In this document: positions 1 to 8,218 of the stretch, one piece after another | Position numbering within the stretch: position 1 is the stretch's first letter | How the letters are laid out: the number at the start of each line of letters is the position of its first letter | Origin: an uncultured Clostridia bacterium | GTDB taxonomy: Bacteria; Bacillota; Clostridia; Peptostreptococcales; Anaerovoracaceae | NCBI GenBank assembly: GCA_945788655.1 | Contig: CALZMV010000004.1 | Coordinates: 1-19,789, forward strand | DNA: 19,789 bases | Reading direction: 5' to 3' | Translations under genes and position numbers: made by a program | Notes under the pieces: model-generated | The model's input: the letters and a program-made list of their open reading frames with translations, nothing else | Told to the model about the DNA's origin: nothing | Database searches by the model: none

Positions 1-1
1 A

Positions 2-925
2 AACGAGTTTGCCTTTGGCATGGGACCTACCATATGGAAGAAGCAGGGACCTGAAACACTTTACAGCATAAGGCTGTTTCCTGTCGGTGGATTTTGTGCT
101 ATGGAAGGCGAAGATGGAGAGGATGAAACTGAAGAAAAAAAAGAACCATCAGAAAGGTCTTTTGCGGCTAAAAAACCCTGGCAAAAAATAGTAATACTTG
201 CGGCAGGTTCCTTTATGAATGTGATTTGTGCGGCTTTGATTATGATTATTGTGGTGGGTGCCATAGGTTTTACCACGACCACAATAGATACAGTTGTACC
301 GGATTCACCGGCTGCTTTGGCAGGGGTTGAGCCGGGAGATGCCATTTATTCGATTTCAGGCACACAAATTGAAGACTGGAGTGAAATTTCAGCTGCCATA
401 GGTAATGAAGCAGGCAAAGAGATTTCTGTTATTGTTGAACGTGAGGGACAAAAAAAGAACTTGGCTATAACACCTGAAAAGGCAGATGACGGAAGACTTG
501 TAATAGGCATAACATGCAAGATAAGCCATAGTCCCTTTAAGGCTATAGTTGAGGGAACAAAGGCTACAGGAAGAATGACTCTTTCCATGTTTCAGGCTGT
601 TGCAGATATTTTTAAAGGAAATGTAGGAGCAGACCAACTGAGTGGTCCTGTGGGAATGGTTCAGATGGTTAATGAAACCAGCAGGTATGGACTGTGGTAC
701 TATGGATTCTTAACCTCAATGATATGTATGAATCTGGCAATAGTGAACCTGTTGCCTTTGCCTGCACTTGACGGTGGAAGAATAATATTCGTAATCATTT
801 CCATGATAACGGGCAAACCAATTAGCGAGCGAATAGAGGGTTCTATTCATTTTGCAGGTATTCTCCTGCTTTTAGGGCTGATGGTATATGTAACTTTTAA
901 CGATGTAACAAGAATATTCGGATAG
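2..925 (+). CDS. rseP: RseP-family site-2 intramembrane zinc metalloprotease, 5' end outside the window
   Basis: This is a membrane-embedded protease that cleaves substrates such as anti-sigma factors within the membrane (M50 family, RseP/RasP). The reading frame is open from base 2, and the ATG at 20 is an internal methionine. The visible part begins with NEFAFGMGPT, the segment that normally follows the N-terminal HExxH zinc motif, so that motif lies upstream of the window. Visible features, numbered from base 2, are a membrane segment at about 60-88, one PDZ-like domain at about 95-180, the second active-site motif NLLPLPALDGG at about 246-256 with its metal-binding aspartate, and a C-terminal membrane segment. 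An acidic and lysine-rich stretch at about 35-50 lies just before the first visible membrane segment. The stop is 11 bases before ispG, so the two genes are probably co-transcribed. The family assignment is firm; the substrate is unknown. Confidence 0.95.
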   Translation, partial: NEFAFGMGPTIWKKQGPETLYSIRLFPVGGFCAMEGEDGEDETEEKKEPSERSFAAKKPWQKIVILAAGSFMNVICAALIMIIVVGAIGFTTTTIDTVVPDSPAALAGVEPGDAIYSISGTQIEDWSEISAAIGNEAGKEISVIVEREGQKKNLAITPEKADDGRLVIGITCKISHSPFKAIVEGTKATGRMTLSMFQAVADIFKGNVGADQLSGPVGMVQMVNETSRYGLWYYGFLTSMICMNLAIVNLLPLPALDGGRIIFVIISMITGKPISERIEGSIHFAGILLLLGLMVYVTFNDVTRIFG

Positions 926-936
926 GAGATAATGCT

Positions 937-2034
937 ATGACACCTATGATAAGAAGACAAGTAAGGTGTGGTGACCTCTATATCGGAGGAGGGGCACCGG
1001 TATCTGTACAATCCATGACCAACGTGGATTCAAGAGATGAAAAGGCTTTGCTGAATCAGATTGCCAAGCTTAAAGATGCAGGCTGTCAGATTGTAAGAAT
1101 TGCCGTTCCTGATGCAGAAGCTGCTGAAGTGCTCGGGAGAGTAAAAAAGAAGGTTGATGTGCCTCTTGTTGCAGATATTCATTTTGATTACAGACTTGCC
1201 CTTTTAGCTATCAAAAATGGGGCAGATAAAATAAGAATAAATCCAGGGAATATAGGTTCCCTCGACAGAGTTAAGGCTGTTGTTGATGCAGCCAAGGAGA
1301 GAAATATTCCAATAAGAGTGGGTGTAAATTCAGGATCTCTTGAAAAGGATATTCTCGAGAAATACGGCAGCGTAACAGCGCAGGGACTCGCAGAAAGTGC
1401 CGTAAGAAATCTTCAATATATTGAAGATATGGATTATGGCAATCTTGTGGTATCTATAAAATCATCGGATGTGACCATGAATTACGATGCACACAAGATT
1501 TTAACAAAGATGACAGATGTCCCTATACATATTGGGATAACTGAAGCAGGGACTTTAGAAAGAGGAAAACTTAAGTCAGCTGTTGGACTTGGAGCGCTTC
1601 TTCTTGAGGGAATAGGAGATACCATGAGAGTTTCTCTGACGGCAGACCCTGTAGAAGAAGTTAAGTTTGCTGTTGAAATCCTAAAGAGCGTAGGACTTCG
1701 CAGCTCAGGTATCAACTTCGTGTCATGCCCGACTTGCGGAAGAACAAAGATCAATCTTCAGGGGCTGGCAGAAGAAGTTGAAGAAAAGCTTAAGCCTTTG
1801 GAAAGAGAGCTGGAAGCGGCAGGACGAGGCGGAATAACCGTAGCTGTAATGGGTTGTGCGGTAAATGGTCCGGGAGAAGCAAGAGAAGCTGACTTTGGAG
1901 TTGCAGGCGGAGACGGAAGAGGCTTGATATTTGCCAAAGGTGAAATATTAAAGACTGTAGATGAAGCAAATCTTGCAGACGAATTTGTGACAACAGTTGA
2001 AAATTATTGTAGGAGTAAGATTCAGCCGAGATGA
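937..2034 (+). CDS. ispG: 4-hydroxy-3-methylbut-2-en-1-yl diphosphate synthase (IspG/GcpE)
   Basis: IspG is a cytosolic [4Fe-4S] enzyme of the MEP isoprenoid pathway. It reductively opens the cyclic diphosphate MEcPP to HMBPP, using electrons from ferredoxin or flavodoxin. The N-terminal TIM-barrel part has the typical SVQSMTNVDSRD, ADIHFDYRLAL and KIRINPGNIG blocks. The C-terminal cluster domain has cysteines 264 and 267 (SCPTCGRT), cysteine 307 and glutamate 314 (GCAVNGPGEA), which match the four cluster ligands of this family. At 365 residues it is the usual length of the form without the plant-type insert. The ATG at 937 has AGGAG at 924-928; an ATG three codons later is a less likely start. 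It sits between rseP and polC, and its stop overlaps the polC start by four bases. Confidence 0.98.
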   Translation: MTPMIRRQVRCGDLYIGGGAPVSVQSMTNVDSRDEKALLNQIAKLKDAGCQIVRIAVPDAEAAEVLGRVKKKVDVPLVADIHFDYRLALLAIKNGADKIRINPGNIGSLDRVKAVVDAAKERNIPIRVGVNSGSLEKDILEKYGSVTAQGLAESAVRNLQYIEDMDYGNLVVSIKSSDVTMNYDAHKILTKMTDVPIHIGITEAGTLERGKLKSAVGLGALLLEGIGDTMRVSLTADPVEEVKFAVEILKSVGLRSSGINFVSCPTCGRTKINLQGLAEEVEEKLKPLERELEAAGRGGITVAVMGCAVNGPGEAREADFGVAGGDGRGLIFAKGEILKTVDEANLADEFVTTVENYCRSKIQPR

Positions 2035-5000
2035 GAGAAATCATAGAAGAGACATTAAGTAAATATAATATAGGCAATGTGGAAAAAGAATCTCTGAAGT
2101 ACACGTTGGACAGAGCTTCTATAAAAAAAGAAAAAAGGGTTTTATCTGTTGATATTACCCTTAATTTTGTTATGCCAATAAAGGCATGCCGCGAAATCGC
2201 CGATAGAATAGGCAAAAAGCTGGATCATAAGCTAAGCAGCGTTGAACTTAATTTTTCTTATGAAGATGTAATTTTAAAAGAAGAAGATATCATATATCTG
2301 TTTTTACCACATATGGTTGAAAGCGTCACAGGAAGCTTTGGAGGAGTTTCTCATACCGTTTCACTTGACGATTATATCTGGGATGGACATAAGCTTACAA
2401 TCTTTGTTATGGGTGATTTCTTTGTGGATCTCCTCAACAGAGGCAAGAAAACATGTGAGAACATGCTTCGTCAGAATTTCGGCATAACTGCCGCTGTAGA
2501 ATTTAAAAACAATGAAGAAAGATATGCCATAGAAAAGAAGGCATTAAATGAAAGTGAAGCGGAAGATATTAAACAGTGCATGGAACTTCATAAGAAAGAA
2601 ATGAAACAGAGGGCATCCATGACTGCAGCTAAAAAAGAAACTGACAACACAGGTTGGAATAAAAATCAGGGAGGCTGGCAGAAAGGCGGAGGTTCAGCGA
2701 GAAAGAGAGAAAAAGAACTCCCGGCAGAAGGAAACCGCATAATGGGGCACAATTTTGAAGGAGCTTCCAACGCTTCCCTTAGAGATATAGAGCCTTCTAT
2801 GGGAACGATTATTGTAAACGGAAGCATTTTTAAGATGGAATTCAAGCTTATTAAGAGCGGAAATTATCTTATGACCATACTTTTGACGGACAATACAACG
2901 ACAATTTGCACCAAGGCCTTTATTTCTGAGTCCAAGCATGATGAAATCAAAGAATTGCTGAAAGCGGGAGATCAGATAAAAATACGCGGCGAGGTTCAGT
3001 GGGATACCTTTGAAAATATGAACACTATAATGATAAAGGATATTCAGAAGCTCGACGACACACCAGAAAGAATGGACACATGGCCAGACGGAAAGCGTGT
3101 TGAACTTCATGCCCATACGAAGATGAGTTCCATGGACGGACTCAATGAGGCTGCCGATATTGTAAATACTGCAGCTGCGTGGGGTCAGCCCGCTGTGGCA
3201 ATCACTGACCACGGTGTGGTTCAGTCCTTCCCTGATGCGGCAAAGGCTGCAAAAAAGCTAAGAGATAAGGGCAAGGAAATAAAGATAATATACGGTATGG
3301 AAGGCTATGTCTTTGATGACGAGGGTTTAATAGACGAAAATGGTGAAATCGATTATAAGAAACCGTATACAAATCACATCATACTACTTGCTGCAACCCA
3401 GGAGGGATTAAAGAACATATACAAGCTGGTTTCTTACTCCCACCTGAATTATTTTTATAAGAGACCTAGATTGCCAAAGTCTGTGATTCAGGCTCACAGA
3501 GAAGGTATAATCATCGGTTCTGCATGTGAAGCAGGTGAAGTATATCAGGCATTTTACAAGCAAAAAAGTCATGAAGAAATAGTAAAGATAGCAAATTTTT
3601 ATGACTACCTTGAGATTCAGCCTTTAATTAACAACAAGTTCCTGACTGAGGATAGAACTGAGGGCGGAAAGTACCCTGACAGACGACAGCTGACAATAGA
3701 GGAACTAAAGGATATTAACAGACAGATTGTAAAGCTTGGCGAAGAACTTGGAAAACCTGTAGTTGCAACCACTGACGCTCACTATGACAGCCCAACCTCG
3801 GCTATTTACAGGAATATTATTATGGCGGGACAGGGATACAAAGATGCAGAAAATGGCCAGGGTCTGTACCTTCGAACTACAGACGAGATGATGGAGGAAT
3901 TTTCCTATCTGGGAGAAGAAACGGCAAGAAAGGTAGTAATAGAGAATACAAATTTCATAGCAGACCAGATTGGTGACCTTCTTCCCGTTCCGAAAGGAAA
4001 ATTCCCACCAAAGATAGCAGGTGCAGAGGAAACTCTAAGAGAGACCTGCATGGAAAAGGCTCATAGCATTTATGGGGATCCTTTGCCGGAAGAAATCGCC
4101 ACAAGACTTGATAAAGAGCTTAACTCCATCATCGACAACGGATATGCTGTCATGTATGTTTCTGCCCAGATGCTGGTAAAGAAATCTCTGGAAGATGGGT
4201 ATCTGGTTGGTTCAAGAGGCTCCGTAGGCTCCTCATTTGCAGCCACAATGGCGGGAATAACAGAGGTAAATCCTTTGGATCCTCACTACATCTGCCCCGA
4301 ATGTAAATATCTGGAGTGGGGAGATATGGAACTATATGACTGCGGTATAGATATGCCGCCTAAAAAATGTCCAAATTGCGGTGCAGAGCTTATTCGTGAC
4401 GGATTTACAATTCCTTTTGCCACATTCCTGGGATTTGATGGGGACAAAGAGCCTGATATCGACCTTAACTTTGCAGGGGAATATCAGCCCATAGCTCATA
4501 AATACGTAGGAACAATATTTGGTGAAAAGAATGTATTCAAGGCAGGTACAGTAGGCACTGTTGCTGAAAAGACTGCCTACGGATATGTAAGCAAGTTCTA
4601 TGAAGAACAGGGAATTCCTATCAACAAGTACGAAAAGGACAGGTTGACTCAGCATTGTACTGGCATAAAGAGAACTACAGGTCAGCACCCGGGAGGAATT
4701 ATCATAGTTCCAGATGACCATGAGATATATGAATTCTGTCCTGTGCAGCATCCTGCAAATGATGTAAAATCAGACATAATTACCACACATTTTGACTATC
4801 ATAAAATAGATGAAAACCTGCTGAAGCTGGACATTCTCGGCCATAACGTGCCGTCTATGATACGTCAGCTTCAGGATATGACAGGCATAGATCCTCTGAA
4901 TGTACCACTGACAGACAGAAAGGTCATCAGCATTTTTAATGGAATAGAAGCTCTTGATATTAAGATGCCTGACTACAGATTTACACATGGTTCATATGCC

Positions 5001-5873
5001 ATACCGGAATTTGGAACAGCCTTTGTAAGACAGATGCTGGATGACACAAAGCCTGACAAATTTGCGGACCTTGTGCGCATTTCAGGGTTCTCCCATGGTA
5101 CTGATGTATGGCTGAACAATGCGCAGGATTACATAAGAAATGGCACAGCTACCATGAGAGAGGTTATTTCCACCAGAGACGACATAATGAACTATCTGAT
5201 GCTCAAGGGCATTGAAAATAAAACATCTTTCCAGATAATGGAGGATGTTCGTAAGAACAGACCTCTAAAGGAATCTCAGCTTGAAGTCATGAAATCCCAT
5301 GGAGTACCTGACTGGTATATAGATTCGTGTATCAAGATTCAATACATGTTCCCTAGAGCCCATGCGGTGGCTTATGTTATGATGTCTTTTAGAATGGCAT
5401 GGTACAAGGTATATTATCCTAGGGAATTCTATGCCACCTATTTTACAAGTGTTGTGGCAGACTTCGATTCAGAGACCATATTAAAGGGTCCTGATGCTAT
5501 CCTGGAAAAAATTGATCTGATTAAGCAGAAAGGTCATGATGCAACGGCAAAGGAAGGCAGTGAGGCTATAGTTCTCGAAGTTGCCTATGAAATGTATGCA
5601 AGAGGATACGAATTTATGGACATGAGACTGGATATTTCTCATGCCACCAAATTTGATGTTGTGGACGGAAAGGTTCTGCTGCCTTTTATGGCTTTAAATG
5701 GAATGGGAGAAACTGCTGCAAAATCTCTGGCAGAGGCATATATGGAGAAACCATTTGACACTGTTGAAGAAATATCCAAACGTGCGAAAATAAACAAATC
5801 TACCATCGATGCCCTTAGAGCAAGAGGAATCCTAAAAGGTCTACCTGAAACAGACCAGTTAAGCTTTTTCTAG
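2031..5873 (+). CDS. polC: DNA polymerase III alpha subunit, PolC type, lacking the 3'-5' exonuclease domain
   Basis: PolC is the main replicative polymerase of low-GC Gram-positives. Domain order here is: N-terminal domain (about 1-195), Lys/Gly-rich linker (about 195-235), OB fold (about 260-345), PHP domain (about 356-600), Cys4 zinc module (CPEC and CPNC, about 754-786), palm with predicted catalytic aspartates D809, D811 (PDIDLNF) and D934 (KLDILGH), then fingers and C-terminal part ending in QLSFF, a clamp-binding-like motif. At 1280 residues it is about 150 shorter than typical PolC (B. subtilis about 1437). The missing part is the DEDDh exonuclease normally inserted in PHP. Here only about 20 residues join E424 to H449. 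The frame is continuous and no exonuclease motifs appear elsewhere in it. Predicted PHP ligands H360, H362, D369, H394, E424, H449, C499, D582 and H584 are all present. The start ATG overlaps the ispG stop (ATGA); the nearest good ribosome site (AGGAG, 2011-2015) is far upstream, which suggests translational coupling. Confidence 0.97.
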   Translation: MREIIEETLSKYNIGNVEKESLKYTLDRASIKKEKRVLSVDITLNFVMPIKACREIADRIGKKLDHKLSSVELNFSYEDVILKEEDIIYLFLPHMVESVTGSFGGVSHTVSLDDYIWDGHKLTIFVMGDFFVDLLNRGKKTCENMLRQNFGITAAVEFKNNEERYAIEKKALNESEAEDIKQCMELHKKEMKQRASMTAAKKETDNTGWNKNQGGWQKGGGSARKREKELPAEGNRIMGHNFEGASNASLRDIEPSMGTIIVNGSIFKMEFKLIKSGNYLMTILLTDNTTTICTKAFISESKHDEIKELLKAGDQIKIRGEVQWDTFENMNTIMIKDIQKLDDTPERMDTWPDGKRVELHAHTKMSSMDGLNEAADIVNTAAAWGQPAVAITDHGVVQSFPDAAKAAKKLRDKGKEIKIIYGMEGYVFDDEGLIDENGEIDYKKPYTNHIILLAATQEGLKNIYKLVSYSHLNYFYKRPRLPKSVIQAHREGIIIGSACEAGEVYQAFYKQKSHEEIVKIANFYDYLEIQPLINNKFLTEDRTEGGKYPDRRQLTIEELKDINRQIVKLGEELGKPVVATTDAHYDSPTSAIYRNIIMAGQGYKDAENGQGLYLRTTDEMMEEFSYLGEETARKVVIENTNFIADQIGDLLPVPKGKFPPKIAGAEETLRETCMEKAHSIYGDPLPEEIATRLDKELNSIIDNGYAVMYVSAQMLVKKSLEDGYLVGSRGSVGSSFAATMAGITEVNPLDPHYICPECKYLEWGDMELYDCGIDMPPKKCPNCGAELIRDGFTIPFATFLGFDGDKEPDIDLNFAGEYQPIAHKYVGTIFGEKNVFKAGTVGTVAEKTAYGYVSKFYEEQGIPINKYEKDRLTQHCTGIKRTTGQHPGGIIIVPDDHEIYEFCPVQHPANDVKSDIITTHFDYHKIDENLLKLDILGHNVPSMIRQLQDMTGIDPLNVPLTDRKVISIFNGIEALDIKMPDYRFTHGSYAIPEFGTAFVRQMLDDTKPDKFADLVRISGFSHGTDVWLNNAQDYIRNGTATMREVISTRDDIMNYLMLKGIENKTSFQIMEDVRKNRPLKESQLEVMKSHGVPDWYIDSCIKIQYMFPRAHAVAYVMMSFRMAWYKVYYPREFYATYFTSVVADFDSETILKGPDAILEKIDLIKQKGHDATAKEGSEAIVLEVAYEMYARGYEFMDMRLDISHATKFDVVDGKVLLPFMALNGMGETAAKSLAEAYMEKPFDTVEEISKRAKINKSTIDALRARGILKGLPETDQLSFF

Positions 5874-5882
5874 AAAAAAGCC

Positions 5883-5911
5883 TTGCATATATTCAATGTA
5901 TGTGCTATTAT
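5883..5911 (+). promoter_or_regulatory. Predicted sigma-A promoter of the rimP-nusA-infB operon
   Basis: A -35 box TTGCAT (5883-5888) is separated by exactly 17 bases from a -10 box TATTAT (5906-5911). A TGC immediately before the -10 provides an extended -10 element. Transcription would start near 5918, giving a leader of about 70 bases before rimP. No hairpin terminator separates polC from this promoter, so some readthrough from upstream is likely. Confidence 0.75.
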
Positions 5912-5943
5912 ACTAATGTATTTTAATTCTAAACGGCAAGACT

Positions 5944-5980
5944 AAAGAGTGGGCAAAACCCACTCTTTCAATTTTAATTA
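5944..5980 (+). promoter_or_regulatory. rimP-nusA leader hairpin, possible NusA-dependent attenuator
   Basis: A perfect 10-bp stem (AAAGAGTGGG at 5944-5953, CCCACTCTTT at 5959-5968) closes a five-base CAAAA loop. It is followed by an interrupted T-rich run (TTTCAATTTTAATT). This has the shape of a weak intrinsic terminator placed between the promoter and the rimP ribosome binding site. In B. subtilis, nusA is reported to be autoregulated through a NusA-dependent terminator in the leader of the same operon. The same role here is inference. Confidence 0.6.
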
Positions 5981-5989
5981 GGAGAAAAA

Positions 5990-6469
5990 ATGGCAAAGAA
6001 AAAAATCAGTGAAATAATCCAGGAGATATCAATGGATTTTCTGGAGCAGAACAATTTAGAACTTTACCACTGCGAATTTATCAAGGAGGGTAAAGACTGG
6101 TTCTTAAGAGTTTACATTGACAAGCTTAATGGGGCAGCAGATGAATATGTCTGCACAGATGACTGCGAGCTTGTAAGCAGATTCTTAAGCGAAAAGCTTG
6201 ATGAACTTGATCCAATTGCCCAGAACTACTACCTGGAAGTATCTTCACCGGGAATGGACAGAACTTTATATAAAGAAAAGGACTTTGCAAAGTTTGCGGG
6301 TCACTTGGTAGAAGTTAATCTGTACAAGGCTTTCGAAGGCAGAAAAATGCACGAAGGTATCCTTGTCGGTTTAATAGATAATTGCATAGTTATTAAAGAC
6401 GAAAATGAAAATGAAATGAAATTCCCTGCGGATCAGGTATCCAAAACCTGCTTAGCCGTAGTTTTCTAG
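5990..6469 (+). CDS. rimP: Ribosome maturation factor RimP
   Basis: RimP binds the free 30S subunit and assists its late assembly. The 159-residue product has the family's normal length and two-domain layout: an alpha/beta N-terminal domain (about 1-85), containing YHCEFIKEGKDWFLRVYID and the conserved YLEVSSPGMDRTL junction at about 82-94, and a small Sm-like beta-barrel C-terminal domain (about 95-159). The start ATG is preceded by AGGAG at 5980-5984. It is the first gene of the nusA-infB operon. Its position directly before nusA is conserved across most bacteria and supports the call. Confidence 0.96.
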   Translation: MAKKKISEIIQEISMDFLEQNNLELYHCEFIKEGKDWFLRVYIDKLNGAADEYVCTDDCELVSRFLSEKLDELDPIAQNYYLEVSSPGMDRTLYKEKDFAKFAGHLVEVNLYKAFEGRKMHEGILVGLIDNCIVIKDENENEMKFPADQVSKTCLAVVF

Positions 6470-6485
6470 AGGAGGTTAAAAAAAG

Positions 6486-7601
6486 ATGAACAAGGAATTT
6501 ATTCAGGCAATCGAAGATCTTGAAAAAGAACGCCAGATTTCAAAAGACGTGCTTATCGAAGCAATCGAATCAGCTTTAGTATCAGCATATAAGAAAAACT
6601 ATGGCACTTCTCAGAATGTTAGAGTGGATATCGACCGAGAAACAGGAGATATTGCTGTCCTTATGAGAATGGATGTAGTTGAAGAGGTTGAAGATGAAAC
6701 CACTCAGCTTTCAGTTGAAGAAGCTAGAGAAATAGACTACAGATACGAAGCAGGAGACATAATCGAATATCAGGTTACTCCAAGAGACTTTGGCAGAATC
6801 GCTGCACAGACAGCAAAGCAGGTTGTAGTTCAGAGAATCAGAGAAGCCGAAAGAGGAATGATTTTCGATGACTATATCACAAGACAGGGTGAAATTGTAA
6901 CAGGTACAGTTGAAAGAGTTTTTGGAGACACAATTTATGTAAGCCTTGGAAGAGCAGAAGGCATCCTTGCTGCAAATGAACAGGTTCCGGGCGAAACATA
7001 TAAGATGAATGACCGTCTTAAGGTATTCATCATGGATGTAAAGAAGACTACAAAGGGCCCTCAGGTATTCCTTTCAAGATCACATCCGGGACTTGTTAAG
7101 AGATTATTTGAATTAGAAGTTCCTGAAATTGAAGATGGAACAGTAGAAATCAAGGGAATTGCAAGAGAAGCAGGTTCAAGAACAAAGCTTGCAGTATATA
7201 CAGAATTTGAAGATGTTGATCCTGTTGGCGCATGTGTAGGCGCAAGAGGTGCAAGAGTTCAGGCCATCGTTGATGAACTTCACGGAGAAAAGATTGATAT
7301 CATCACTTGGAGCGAAGATCCTAAGCAGCTTATTGCAAGTGTGTTGAGCCCTGCAAAAGTTGAAGATGTAATCATCAGTGAAGAAGCAGAAAAGACAGCT
7401 ACTGTAGTAGTTCCTGATTATCAGCTTTCACTGGCAATCGGTAAGGAAGGCCAGAATGTAAGACTTGCTGCAAAGGTAAGCGGATGGAAGATTGATATTA
7501 AGAGCCATTCTCAGTATGAGGCAATGTCTCAGGAACCATCATTTGTTGAAATTGTTGATGAAGAAGATGCAGCAGAAGAAGATTTTATTGAAGTAGAATA
7601 A
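6486..7601 (+). CDS. nusA: Transcription termination/antitermination factor NusA
   Basis: NusA binds the RNA polymerase flap and nascent RNA, and modulates pausing, intrinsic termination and antitermination. The domains in order are the N-terminal RNAP-binding domain (about 1-125), S1 domain (about 134-199), KH1 (about 205-275, with GARG at 252-255) and KH2 (about 285-345, with GKEG at 319-322). The last 20 residues are strongly acidic. At 371 residues it is the short Firmicutes form, without the two C-terminal acidic repeats of E. coli NusA. A strong AGGAGG lies at 6470-6475. It follows rimP by 16 bases and is probably regulated by the leader upstream of rimP. Confidence 0.98.
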   Translation: MNKEFIQAIEDLEKERQISKDVLIEAIESALVSAYKKNYGTSQNVRVDIDRETGDIAVLMRMDVVEEVEDETTQLSVEEAREIDYRYEAGDIIEYQVTPRDFGRIAAQTAKQVVVQRIREAERGMIFDDYITRQGEIVTGTVERVFGDTIYVSLGRAEGILAANEQVPGETYKMNDRLKVFIMDVKKTTKGPQVFLSRSHPGLVKRLFELEVPEIEDGTVEIKGIAREAGSRTKLAVYTEFEDVDPVGACVGARGARVQAIVDELHGEKIDIITWSEDPKQLIASVLSPAKVEDVIISEEAEKTATVVVPDYQLSLAIGKEGQNVRLAAKVSGWKIDIKSHSQYEAMSQEPSFVEIVDEEDAAEEDFIEVE

Positions 7602-7618
7602 TCCGCCGGAGGAATCTA

Positions 7619-7903
7619 ATGAAAGAAAAATCTATACCTATGAGAAGATGCATAGGATGCATGGAATCAAAGGAAAAAAATCAGCTTATCAGAATTGCAG
7701 GATATGAAGGCACCGTATCCGTTGATCTTACAGGAAGAGCAAAGGGCAGGGGCGCATATCTTTGCAAGGGAAGTCAGAGCTGTTTAAATAAAGCATATAA
7801 AAAGAAAGCTTTAGAAAGATCGCTTCATATGACCATTACTCAGCAGCAGCTGGAGCAGGTTGAAGCAGAGCTTAAAGCATTAAACGATAAAAATGAAAGA
7901 TAA
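7619..7903 (+). CDS. rnpM: RNase P modulator RnpM (YlxR family, DUF448)
   Basis: This small basic nucleic-acid-binding protein belongs to the YlxR family. The B. subtilis member has been renamed RnpM because it binds RNase P and lowers its activity. The 94-residue product shows the family signature: the RRCIGCMESKEK block at about 9-20, which supports RNA contacts, followed by VDLTGRAKGRGAYLC at about 35-50. The C-terminal third is lysine-rich and alpha-helical in character. A GGAGG site lies at 7608-7612. Its stop lies 11 bases inside ylxQ, an arrangement that suggests coupled translation. The family call is firm, while the RNase P role is transferred from B. subtilis. Confidence 0.93.
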   Translation: MKEKSIPMRRCIGCMESKEKNQLIRIAGYEGTVSVDLTGRAKGRGAYLCKGSQSCLNKAYKKKALERSLHMTITQQQLEQVEAELKALNDKNER

Positions 7904-8204
7904 AGTATTAAACTATATGGGATTGGCAGCCAGAGGAAGAATGCTTGTAAACGGATACAACACATGTATGTTTATGGCAGGCAAGGGTAAAATAAAGCTT
8001 ATTATTCTGGCAGAAGACTTAGCAGAAAACTCCATGAAAAAAATGGTATCACTTGCTGCAAGGCATAACATTCCTTACATCGTGTACGGAACCAAAGAGG
8101 TCCTATCACATCGAACAGGCAATGTTGAAGCAGGGATATTCGGAGTGACAGATGAAAACCTGGCGGCAGCCATTTCCAGAGAGATTGATCATAGAAAATC
8201 TTAA
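7893..8204 (+). CDS. ylxQ: YlxQ-like L7Ae/L30e-family RNA-binding protein
   Basis: This 103-residue protein has the L7Ae/L30e fold and is normally found between ylxR and infB in Firmicutes. Family members bind kink-turn RNA, but the target of YlxQ is not well established. Visible features are the N-terminal YMGLAARGRMLVNGYN block, the strand-helix unit KIKLIILAEDLAENSMKKM, and the segment IPYIVYGTKEVL followed by an alanine-rich C-terminal helix. The start ATG is inside the end of rnpM in another frame, and no strong ribosome site is close to it, so it is probably translated by coupling. Confidence 0.9.
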   Translation: MKDKVLNYMGLAARGRMLVNGYNTCMFMAGKGKIKLIILAEDLAENSMKKMVSLAARHNIPYIVYGTKEVLSHRTGNVEAGIFGVTDENLAAAISREIDHRKS

Positions 8205-8218
8205 AAGGAGGTGTTCCT

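Noticed and set aside
3315..3329. A possible remnant of the Exo I motif in PolC (VFDDE at 427-431)
   Set aside because: The match is superficial. It aligns better with the DDG turn that follows the PHP glutamate in ordinary PolC, and there is no room for Exo II or Exo III before the next PHP ligand.
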